10,670 nucleotides of DNA from positions 1 to 10,670 of the forward strand of contig JALRDC010000118.1 in the NCBI GenBank assembly GCA_023262245.1, given 5' to 3'. The stretch is from Flavobacteriaceae bacterium. GTDB taxonomy: Bacteria; Bacteroidota; Bacteroidia; Flavobacteriales; Flavobacteriaceae. Every line of letters starts with the position of its first letter. The first letter of the stretch is position 1. The notes under the pieces were generated by a model. That model saw only the letters and a program-made list of their open reading frames with translations. It was not told the DNA's origin and ran no database searches. Below, piece by piece: positions 1 through 6,079 of this stretch. Position numbers and translations under genes: made by a program.

Positions 1-33
1 AAAAGTGGTAGAATCACATAAAAAAGGAAATAT
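1..33 (+). other. Left-edge leader, possible 3' tail of an upstream gene
   Basis: Two plus-strand frames could hold the last codons of a gene cut by the window edge. One reads KSGRIT and stops with TAA at 19-21. The other reads KVVESHKKGNIWL onward and stops with TAA at 53-55. Both tails loosely resemble the S-x-K-x-G ending common in Gfo/Idh/MocA oxidoreductases, the type of gene that often precedes the next two genes. The stretch is too short to decide between them. The bases before the ATG at 34 are A-rich with a GGAA, a plausible ribosome-binding region. Confidence 0.3.
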
Positions 34-1107
34 ATGGCTAAGTCTGGACAAGTAATGAAAACCGTAAAAGGTCCTGCAATCTTTTTAGCGCAGTTTGTTG
101 ACAAAAAAGCTCCTTTTAACTCCTTGGATGGGATGTGTAAATGGGCTTCAGATCTAGGTTATAAAGGGATTCAAATCCCAACCTGGGAGTCGTTTCTCAT
201 CGATCTAGACAAGGCAGCAGAAAGCCAAACTTATTGCGACGAACTCAAAGGAAAAATAAATTCGTATGGTCTAGAAATTACCGAACTTTCAACCCATCTC
301 CAGGGTCAACTAGTAGCAGTTCACCCTGCTTATGATCTGATGTTTGACAATTTCGCTCCTGATACAGTAAAAAACAATCCAAAAGCGCGAACTGCTTGGG
401 CAATAGAAACCATGAAAAAAGCAGCAAAAGCTAGTAATCGATTAGGATTAAAAACTCATGCCACTTTTTCGGGGGCATTGCTTTGGCACACTTGGCATCC
501 TTGGCCGCAACGTCCAGAGGGACTTGTTGAACTGGGTTTTTCAGAATTAGCTAAAAGATGGAAGCCCATTTTAGATGTTTATGATGAAAATGGCGTTGAC
601 GTTTGTTATGAAATTCATCCTGGCGAAGACCTTCATGACGGAGTCACCTTCGAACGTTTTTTAGAAGCTACCAACAATCACAAGCGGGTCAACATTCTTT
701 ATGATCCGAGTCATTTTGTCTTACAACAACTGGATTATCTAGAATATATTGACCACTATCACGAGTTTATTAAATCCTTTCATGTTAAAGATTCTGAATT
801 TAAACCTAATGGTAAAAAGGGCGCTTTTGGAGGATATGGGGACTGGATTGACCGTGCAGGACGATACCGCTCACCAGGTGATGGCCAGATAGACTTTAAA
901 ACTATTTTTACCAAACTTACAGAATACGGCTGTGATGTTTGGGCCGTAATGGAATGGGAATGCTGCATAAAAAGCCCTGAGCAAGGTGCAAGAGAGGGAG
1001 CCCCTTTCATTCAAAACCATATCATTGAAGCTACTCAAAAAACTTTTGATGATTTTGCCGGAGGTACTATTGATGAAACCTTTTTAAAAAATATTTTAAC
1101 CCTATAA
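34..1107 (+). CDS. Sugar phosphate isomerase/epimerase family TIM-barrel protein
   Basis: Cytoplasmic protein of 357 residues with no signal peptide, of the xylose isomerase-like TIM-barrel superfamily (AP endonuclease 2 fold). The family isomerises, epimerises or hydrates sugars at a divalent metal. Likely metal ligands sit at strand ends: E193 in CYEIHPGED, D224 in YDPSHF, H250 in SFHVKD and E307 in VMEWEC. Histidines 152 and 155 in the WHTWHPW segment may line the active site. A secreted DUF1080 gene follows after 12 bases. Such pairs, with a Gfo/Idh/MocA oxidoreductase, are known from 3-keto-glycoside cleavage pathways, so a hydratase or isomerase acting on a keto-sugar intermediate is a reasonable inference. 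The exact substrate is unknown. The start is uncertain: ATG at 34 is used here, but ATG at 55 (Met8, MKTVKGPAIFLAQF) fits the N-terminus I recall for relatives and overlaps a possible upstream stop as TAATG. Confidence 0.85.
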   Translation: MAKSGQVMKTVKGPAIFLAQFVDKKAPFNSLDGMCKWASDLGYKGIQIPTWESFLIDLDKAAESQTYCDELKGKINSYGLEITELSTHLQGQLVAVHPAYDLMFDNFAPDTVKNNPKARTAWAIETMKKAAKASNRLGLKTHATFSGALLWHTWHPWPQRPEGLVELGFSELAKRWKPILDVYDENGVDVCYEIHPGEDLHDGVTFERFLEATNNHKRVNILYDPSHFVLQQLDYLEYIDHYHEFIKSFHVKDSEFKPNGKKGAFGGYGDWIDRAGRYRSPGDGQIDFKTIFTKLTEYGCDVWAVMEWECCIKSPEQGAREGAPFIQNHIIEATQKTFDDFAGGTIDETFLKNILTL

Positions 1108-1119
1108 AATCATAACACT

Positions 1120-1845
1120 TTGAAAACATTCTTCCTTACCCTTATAACACTTGTTTTATTTTTAATTAATCCTTCTCCACCCACAAAATCAGTAGCGGTA
1201 GAAACAGAATGGGAGTCTCTCTTTGATGGGAAAACACTTAATGGATGGCATCGCTTCAATAGAAAAGGAATTAAACCCATTTGGACAGCAAAAAAAGGCG
1301 TGTTAACTTTTGATCCGAGTTTGAGACCCAAAGGAGATTTTGTTCATGATCTTGTCACTGACAAAAACTATACAAATTTTCAACTCTCTGTAGAATGGAA
1401 CATTTCTGAAGGTGGAAATAGTGGGATCTTTTGGGGAGTACAAGAAGGAGAAAACATTCCTAAACCCTACTCCACGGGACCTGAAATACAGCTTTTGGAC
1501 AATGAGCGTCATCCTGATGCCAAATTTAACCCTAATTTTCATCAAGCAGGAGCTTTATATGATTTGGTAGAGCCTTCAAAAGATGTTTGTAATCCTGCGG
1601 GGGAATGGAATCACATCCTATTAACAATAGACCATGATAAAAATCAAGGAAGTGTTGACCTTAACGGGACACGAATCGTGGAGTTTCCGCTGAGCGGACC
1701 GGTGTGGGAAAATCTTGTTGCCAATTCAAAATTTAACAATGATTGTGATTTTAAAGACTTTGGAAAATTTAAAACCGGAAAAATTGGCTTACAAGATCAC
1801 GGAGATAAAATTTCTTTTCGCAATATAAAAATTCGCAAACTTTAA
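1120..1845 (+). CDS. Secreted DUF1080 (3-keto-disaccharide hydrolase family) protein
   Basis: Protein of 241 residues. Residues 1-17 form a hydrophobic Sec-type signal segment (LTLITLVLFLI) with no lipobox cysteine, so export to the periplasm is likely. The rest is one DUF1080 beta-sandwich domain, recognisable from WESLFDGKTLNGW (31-43), GGNSGIFW (98-105), GPEIQLLDNERHPDA (120-134), GALYDL (144-149), GEWNH (161-165) and the C-terminal GKIGLQDHGDKISFRNIKIR. Members cleave 3-keto-glycosides by elimination or hydrolysis after an oxidoreductase has oxidised C3. The start is a TTG. No ATG or GTG lies between the in-frame stop at 1105-1107 and the mature domain, and only TTG retains the signal peptide. 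It follows the TIM-barrel gene by 12 bases and precedes yicC by 10, so it is probably cotranscribed with both. The family call is strong; the natural substrate cannot be read from the sequence. Confidence 0.88.
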   Translation: MKTFFLTLITLVLFLINPSPPTKSVAVETEWESLFDGKTLNGWHRFNRKGIKPIWTAKKGVLTFDPSLRPKGDFVHDLVTDKNYTNFQLSVEWNISEGGNSGIFWGVQEGENIPKPYSTGPEIQLLDNERHPDAKFNPNFHQAGALYDLVEPSKDVCNPAGEWNHILLTIDHDKNQGSVDLNGTRIVEFPLSGPVWENLVANSKFNNDCDFKDFGKFKTGKIGLQDHGDKISFRNIKIRKL

Positions 1846-1855
1846 ATAATTTTTT

Positions 1856-2713
1856 ATGATCATGTCCATGACGGGTTTTGGGAAAAAGGAAACCCAATAT
1901 GAGGACAAACAAATCAGTATCGAAGTTCGTTCTTTAAACAGTAAAAACGCAGATGTCAATCTTCGAACTCCCTCGTATCTTAGAGAGCTCGACCCTGAGA
2001 TTCGTAAACGATTGACACAACAAATGCACCGAGGCAAAATAGATGTTAATATCTATGTAGAGTTTAATGGAGAAACTGCTCCATCCTCAATTAATAAAGC
2101 TGTTGTAAAAGCCTATATGAAACAACTTGAAGCAATCGGAACCTCAACCCAAAGCGAGCGTATGGCCTTAGCACTGCGCCTGCCAGATACTCTTTCTTCA
2201 GAAAAAGAAACCCTTGAGCAGGCAGAGAAAAAGGTACTTTTTGAGCTTCTAGATGCTGTCATACAAGAGATACAAGGCTTTAAGCAAGATGAAGGAGCCG
2301 CATTAGAAAAAGACCTTCGTTTACGTTTAGATTTAATTGAATCACAGCTTGAGAAGGCTCTGAAACTAGATACAGAACGCACTGTAAAAATTGAAGAAAA
2401 ACTCAGAACCGCACTCGAAGATTTAAATCAAGAAATTGATGCCAATCGATTTGAACAAGAATTAATCTTTTATCTTGAAAAGTTTGATATAACAGAAGAA
2501 AAAGTTCGTTTGCAAAATCATTTAGATTATTTTAGAGAGGTGATGTCAAAGGATTTTCCGAACGGAAAAAAACTTGGATTTATCGCTCAAGAAATCGGGA
2601 GAGAAGTCAATACCATAGGCTCAAAAGCGAACCATGCTGAACTACAGAAAATTGTAGTACAGATGAAAGACGAGCTGGAAAAAATAAAAGAGCAATTATT
2701 AAACGTTCTTTAA
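1856..2713 (+). CDS. yicC: YicC/YloC family endoribonuclease
   Basis: Protein of 285 residues, normal length for the family. The N-terminus MIMSMTGFG matches the family's conserved start and supports ATG at 1856 over the two ATGs just downstream. An N-terminal YicC domain spans about residues 2-155, with SLNSKNADVNLR (27-38) typical. The C-terminal DUF1732 domain carries the hallmark GKKLGFIAQEIGREVNTIGSKAN (about 237-259) and ends in a charged helix. The middle (about 115-200) is rich in Glu, Lys and Leu and probably helical. YicC of E. coli and YloC of B. subtilis have been reported as RNases; that role is taken from the family, not seen here. It lies 10 bases after the DUF1080 gene and one base before gmk. 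The yicC-gmk pairing is common across bacteria and supports the call. Confidence 0.93.
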   Translation: MIMSMTGFGKKETQYEDKQISIEVRSLNSKNADVNLRTPSYLRELDPEIRKRLTQQMHRGKIDVNIYVEFNGETAPSSINKAVVKAYMKQLEAIGTSTQSERMALALRLPDTLSSEKETLEQAEKKVLFELLDAVIQEIQGFKQDEGAALEKDLRLRLDLIESQLEKALKLDTERTVKIEEKLRTALEDLNQEIDANRFEQELIFYLEKFDITEEKVRLQNHLDYFREVMSKDFPNGKKLGFIAQEIGREVNTIGSKANHAELQKIVVQMKDELEKIKEQLLNVL

Positions 2714-2714
2714 A

Positions 2715-3284
2715 ATGGAACAGGGTAAACTTGTCGTCTTTTCAGCCCCATCAGGCAGTGGGAAAACCACTTTAGTAAATCATCTTTTAAAACAACATTT
2801 GCCTTTGGGCTTTTCAATCTCCGCTACCTCTCGTGCTCCTAGAGGAGAAGAAGTAGATGGAAAAGCATATTACTTTTTAAGTGAAGCTGAATTTCGAACA
2901 AAAATTAAAGAGGAAGCTTTTGTCGAATATGAAGAAGTTTACCATGGTGCTTTTTACGGAACTCTTAAATCAGAACTTGAACGCTTGTGGAATGAAGGCA
3001 AACATGTCCTTTTTGATATCGATGTCAAAGGCGGACTGAATATAAAAGCACAATATCCGAAAAATACACTTGCCATTTTTGTACAACCCCCATCGCTTGA
3101 AGAATTAGAAAACAGACTCCGGTCCAGGGGAACCGAAACCGAAGAAAAAATTCAGCAACGTTTGGACAAATCGGCTACCGAACTTACCTTCTCTCAAGAC
3201 TTTGATGTTATCTTAGTCAATGATGACTTAACACAAGCTAAATCAGAAGCTGTCCGCTTAGTAAAACAATTCTTGCATTCCTAA
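2715..3284 (+). CDS. gmk: Guanylate kinase
   Basis: Cytoplasmic enzyme that phosphorylates GMP to GDP with ATP, needed for guanine nucleotide supply and salvage. It has 189 residues, close to the usual 180-210. The P-loop APSGSGKTT is at residues 11-19. The GMP-binding region includes SATSRAPRGEE (36-46) and YEEVYHGAFYGT (72-83). DIDVKGG (101-107) is the conserved strand after it, and the arginine-containing lid LRSRGTETEEKIQQRL is at about 135-150. The ATG sits one base after the yicC stop, so translational coupling with yicC is likely. Nothing is missing or unusual in the sequence. Confidence 0.97.
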   Translation: MEQGKLVVFSAPSGSGKTTLVNHLLKQHLPLGFSISATSRAPRGEEVDGKAYYFLSEAEFRTKIKEEAFVEYEEVYHGAFYGTLKSELERLWNEGKHVLFDIDVKGGLNIKAQYPKNTLAIFVQPPSLEELENRLRSRGTETEEKIQQRLDKSATELTFSQDFDVILVNDDLTQAKSEAVRLVKQFLHS

Positions 3285-3301
3285 GCAAATCCCTACCTTT
3301 G
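3273..3301 (+). promoter_or_regulatory. Candidate flavobacterial promoter for nadD
   Basis: TTG at 3273-3275 and TACCTTTG at 3294-3301 are 18 bases apart. This matches the Bacteroidetes sigma factor pattern of a -33 TTG and a -7 TAnnTTTG with a spacer of about 17-23 bases. The -33 element lies in the last codons of gmk. The -7 element ends four bases before the nadD ATG, so a normally placed transcript would begin at or next to the start codon. This is a pattern match only. Confidence 0.5.
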
Positions 3302-3305
3302 ACCT

Positions 3306-3890
3306 ATGTTAAAAATAGGTTTGTTTTTTGGAACGTTTGACCCTATTCACAAAGGTCATCTTCAACTGGCAAGGTTTTTTGCAAAACACACTGATTTGGA
3401 TGAAGTTTGGTTAGTCATTACTCCTCAAAACCCTTTCAAACAAAAAAGAGAGATCCTTTCTGATAAAGACCGACTTGAAATGGTAAAACGTGCAATTCAT
3501 GCCGATCCAAAACTGCGTCTTAGTCAAATAGAGTTTGACCTTCCCCAACCTAATTATACCTATCTCACTTTGAAAAAATTAAAAAAAACCCATCCCAAAT
3601 ACGATTTTGTAATCCTCTTGGGTGCTGATATTATGGTTTCCTTTAAGTTTTGGAAAAACTATAAAAATATCCTGGAGGGATTTCATCTCTATGTTTATCC
3701 TAGAAAGAAGGAAGGAAGGGTCCCTACTGAATTTGAAAACCATCCAAATATCCACTGGATACAAGCCCCTATAATAGAAATTTCCTCATCAGAAATTCGC
3801 GCAGGAATAAGAGCAGGAAAAAACTTAAGTGAATGGATTCCTTCAGAGAGTTGGAGTTATCTAAATAAAAATGGTTTTTATAAGGGTTGA
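3306..3890 (+). CDS. nadD: Nicotinate-nucleotide adenylyltransferase
   Basis: Enzyme of NAD synthesis that joins nicotinate mononucleotide and ATP to give deamido-NAD and pyrophosphate. It has 194 residues, typical for bacterial NadD. The nucleotidyltransferase signature GTFDPIHKGH (9-18) contains the HxGH element (H15, H18). LGAD (105-108), followed by FKFW, is the NadD pattern at the nicotinate site, and ISSSEIR (159-165) is the second phosphate-binding motif. The start at 3306 lies 21 bases after the gmk stop, the widest gap in the yicC-gmk-nadD group, and a candidate promoter fills it. An A8 run at 3581-3588 lies inside the gene, but the frame is intact. The gene ends 68 bases from the convergent glycosyltransferase. 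Confidence 0.95.
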   Translation: MLKIGLFFGTFDPIHKGHLQLARFFAKHTDLDEVWLVITPQNPFKQKREILSDKDRLEMVKRAIHADPKLRLSQIEFDLPQPNYTYLTLKKLKKTHPKYDFVILLGADIMVSFKFWKNYKNILEGFHLYVYPRKKEGRVPTEFENHPNIHWIQAPIIEISSSEIRAGIRAGKNLSEWIPSESWSYLNKNGFYKG

Positions 3891-3923
3891 CCCTGTTTAT
3901 CGCAATAATTTTTATTCATCCTT

Positions 3924-3944
3924 ATTTGTAGTAGTATTACAAAT
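3924..3944. terminator. Hairpin between convergent genes, possible terminator
   Basis: ATTTGTA (3924-3930) is an exact inverted match to TACAAAT (3938-3944). In the plus-strand transcript a further G-U and U-A pair can close a three-base loop. It lies between the 3' ends of nadD and the glycosyltransferase, where a two-way terminator is expected. The stem is AT-rich and neither side has a clear U-tract, so this is not a classical intrinsic terminator. Confidence 0.3.
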
Positions 3945-3958
3945 GAAAACGCACCGCT

Positions 3959-5239
3959 TTAAGAAAAGAGTGCTTCGATTAAATGTTGGGTCGTTCCTTT
4001 TCGAGATAAATTTAATTTTTGAGGGAAAGAATTAACCCATTTCCCTTTTTGTTTTTCTGCTTTTTCTAAAAATGCAACGATCTTGGAGGTGTCATCTTTT
4101 TCTATCATTTTTGCTGCAGTTCCTAAATTTAGCAAACGCCCGGCTTCCGAATTAGGATTGCCTAGGGATAACACAGGAACTCCCGTTGCCATATACTCAA
4201 TCAACTTTCCCGAAAGCATTTGATTTTCCGCTCCTTTAAAAATAAAATTAAGTAAAAGATCCGCACTTTTCATTAAAGCAATCGCTTTCTCGTGAGACAG
4301 GTAACCCAAATAATCTACTTTCACATTTGGAAGGTTTGATTTGATTTCTTCAATAATAGTGGGATTAATATTTCCTGCCAGGGAAAAATATATTGTGCAA
4401 TTATGAGAAACCTGCTGGATTGCTTTTACTAGTTTTTTATACTCTTGATTTTGAGTTAAAAGACCTGTGTAAACTATGTGAAAGCCTTTTTTCTTTGGTG
4501 CAGCTTGAGTCTGCTCCATCAAATCTGCATCATAACCATTAGGGATTACAACAAAAGTTTTGTTTGAAGTTTTGGTTTTGAGTTGTTCTTGGAGTTTGCC
4601 TGCCACGGTGGTAATTATACCATCTGCCTTTTGAATTACTTTTTTCTCAAGAGCTTGATCTTTTGCTACTGTCTTTTGAGTTCTATAAAGTGTTGTATTG
4701 TAGAAAATATCTGTCCATGGATCGCGGAAATCTACCCACCATTTTAATTGAAAAGCCTTTTTTAATTCTAAGCCTGCTAAATGTGTTGAATGGGGAGGGC
4801 CTGTTGTTATAAGGTGAGTAATTTGTTCTTTTAAAATTACTTCTTGTGCGACTTTAACAGCAAAAGGCACCCAACCTTTTCGCGCATCGGGGATGAAGAA
4901 GTTTCCACGTATATAGGCGGTCAATTTCCCAAATATACTTTTCGTCGGGACTGCCCCCTGTGGAATCCCTTTTTGAGTATCTCCAGAAATCAAGCGAGAA
5001 TACCACCGTAAAGGTTCACGAGTATTGGTTTTGATAACCCGGATTCCCTCCACTTCTTTACTTAAGCTCGCATCAAGAATAGGGTAAGACGCTTGATTTT
5101 CATTTACCGTGATCACGATAGGGTCATGGCCTAATTGTTTTAAGTATTTGGCGAAGTACATCCATCGTTGTACCCCCGATCCACCTGAAGGAGGCCAGTA
5201 GTATGTGAGAATTAAAATTTTAGGAGTTGTTTCCTTCAC
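3959..5239 (-). CDS. GT4-type glycosyltransferase
   Basis: Protein of 426 residues from the chosen GTG start, with a GT-B fold. The N-terminal acceptor domain begins with KILILTYYWPPSGGSGVQRW (7-26), typical of Bacteroidetes GT4-like enzymes, and includes NFFIPDARKGW (113-123) and WWVDFRDPW (167-175). The C-terminal donor domain follows PNG (233-235), with VYTGLL (256-261) and GKLIEYMATGVPVL (344-357), the region that binds the nucleotide sugar. Such enzymes usually build lipopolysaccharide, capsule or exopolysaccharide; donor and acceptor are not predictable here. GTG at 5239 is preferred because it lies one base after the DUF2480 stop and just before the conserved fold. ATG at 5287 would add 16 residues (MGKPVLPYLYG...) encoded entirely inside the end of DUF2480. 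It is the last gene of the suf transcript unit, and its role there is unclear. Confidence 0.85.
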   Translation of the reverse strand: MKETTPKILILTYYWPPSGGSGVQRWMYFAKYLKQLGHDPIVITVNENQASYPILDASLSKEVEGIRVIKTNTREPLRWYSRLISGDTQKGIPQGAVPTKSIFGKLTAYIRGNFFIPDARKGWVPFAVKVAQEVILKEQITHLITTGPPHSTHLAGLELKKAFQLKWWVDFRDPWTDIFYNTTLYRTQKTVAKDQALEKKVIQKADGIITTVAGKLQEQLKTKTSNKTFVVIPNGYDADLMEQTQAAPKKKGFHIVYTGLLTQNQEYKKLVKAIQQVSHNCTIYFSLAGNINPTIIEEIKSNLPNVKVDYLGYLSHEKAIALMKSADLLLNFIFKGAENQMLSGKLIEYMATGVPVLSLGNPNSEAGRLLNLGTAAKMIEKDDTSKIVAFLEKAEKQKGKWVNSFPQKLNLSRKGTTQHLIEALFS

Positions 5240-5240
5240 C

Positions 5241-5750
5241 TTATTTTTTTGCCTTCCATAAAGGTACGGAAGAACAGGCTTCCCCATAAAACAAACTTTT
5301 AGCGACGGTTTGCAATCGTTGAACCAATTGAATGTATGCGTCTTCCGGAATGGATGTGTCTGAACAGCCCTTTATCATTAAGGGCTTTCCTTTAAAGGGA
5401 CTTAAGTCCAGGGTACTTATAGTCTTTGAAAATAGGTGCTTTTCTAAATCTTGTAAACTCCCCTGCACTAATGTTTTTGCAAAAGGGCTTAAATAGGCTG
5501 TAATTAAAAGAGTTGCCCATGCAGGTAAGATTGCGTCTGAAGTACAATCTAAAGCAACATGCTGACCTTGATACACAGACCAATCCTGTTTTTGGAGTAT
5601 GGCTCTAAATGGTTTTTCTCTTAGTAAAATACCTTCTTCTAACCATTGCGAAATATCAATAAAAGTTCGCGTTCCCTCGGTTTTATAGACCTCCAAGTCT
5701 ATAGTAACCAATGGGCTTTTAGCAATTTTATTGACAATGGGATCTGCCAT
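5241..5750 (-). CDS. DUF2480 family protein associated with the SUF operon
   Basis: Protein of 169 residues with no signal peptide or membrane segment, so probably cytoplasmic. I recognise it as DUF2480, a family known mainly from Bacteroidetes and often found beside suf genes; its function is not established. Visible features are an N-terminal strand (LVTIDLEVYK), FIDISQWL (30-37), HVALDCTSDAILPAWA (64-79), LMIKGCSD (124-131) and a C-terminal FYGEACSSVPLWK (154-166). It has three cysteines, C69, C129 and C159; C129 and C159 lie in compact motif-like contexts, which would suit metal or cluster binding, but that is inference. ATG at 5750 lies one base after the stop of the upstream DUF59 gene. 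The downstream glycosyltransferase starts one base after this stop. Confidence 0.85.
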   Translation of the reverse strand: MADPIVNKIAKSPLVTIDLEVYKTEGTRTFIDISQWLEEGILLREKPFRAILQKQDWSVYQGQHVALDCTSDAILPAWATLLITAYLSPFAKTLVQGSLQDLEKHLFSKTISTLDLSPFKGKPLMIKGCSDTSIPEDAYIQLVQRLQTVAKSLFYGEACSSVPLWKAKK

Positions 5751-5751
5751 C

Positions 5752-6075
5752 TTATAGCATTCCTAATTCGAGTTTTGCTTCTTCACTCATCAAATCTTGA
5801 GTCCAGGGGGGGTCAAAAGTAATTTCAACTTCCGCTGATTTCACTTCATCGAGCGATTTTACCTTTTCTTCTACCTCCATGGGAAGGGATTCTGCTACAG
5901 GGCAATTAGGGGTTGTTAAGGTCATTAAAATCTTAACCTCTGATTCCTCATTCACAAATACGTCGTAAATCAATCCTAATTCGTAAATATCCACCGGAAT
6001 TTCAGGGTCAAAAATGGTTTTTAAAACATTGACAATTTTTTCTCCGAGCTTCGTTGTATCCATTGCTTCTGACAT
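5752..6075 (-). CDS. SUF-associated DUF59/MIP18-like Fe-S assembly protein
   Basis: Small protein of 107 residues made of a single DUF59 (MIP18/PaaD-like) domain. It carries DPEIPVDIYELGLIY (23-37), TLTTPNCPVAE (52-62) with conserved C58, and the ending FDPPWTQDLMSEEAKLELG (87-105) seen in the SUF-associated subgroup. Relatives act late in iron-sulfur cluster assembly, helping to mature or hand clusters to target proteins; the targets here are unknown. It is sometimes labelled SufT-like, but full-length SufT proteins are longer, so no symbol is given. It sits four bases after sufE and one base before DUF2480. ATG at 6075 is used; Met5 is a possible internal alternative. Confidence 0.92.
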   Translation of the reverse strand: MSEAMDTTKLGEKIVNVLKTIFDPEIPVDIYELGLIYDVFVNEESEVKILMTLTTPNCPVAESLPMEVEEKVKSLDEVKSAEVEITFDPPWTQDLMSEEAKLELGML

Positions 6076-6079
6076 AATA

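Noticed and set aside
780..2382. Several open frames on the minus strand opposite the first genes (for example 780-1010, 1303-1545, 1789-2037, 2113-2382)
   Set aside because: They lie opposite strongly conserved genes, have low-complexity or basic compositions and no recognisable domain; they are frame shadows.
3704..3720. GAAG-type tetranucleotide run in nadD, and an A8 run at 3581-3588, as possible phase-variation tracts
   Set aside because: Both are short, are explained by Lys/Glu/Arg codons, and leave the frame intact; phase variation of a core NAD enzyme is implausible.
3883..3894. AGGG-TTGA-CCCT mini-hairpin at the nadD stop codon as a terminator
   Set aside because: The stem has only four base pairs, overlaps the stop codon and has no U-tract after it.
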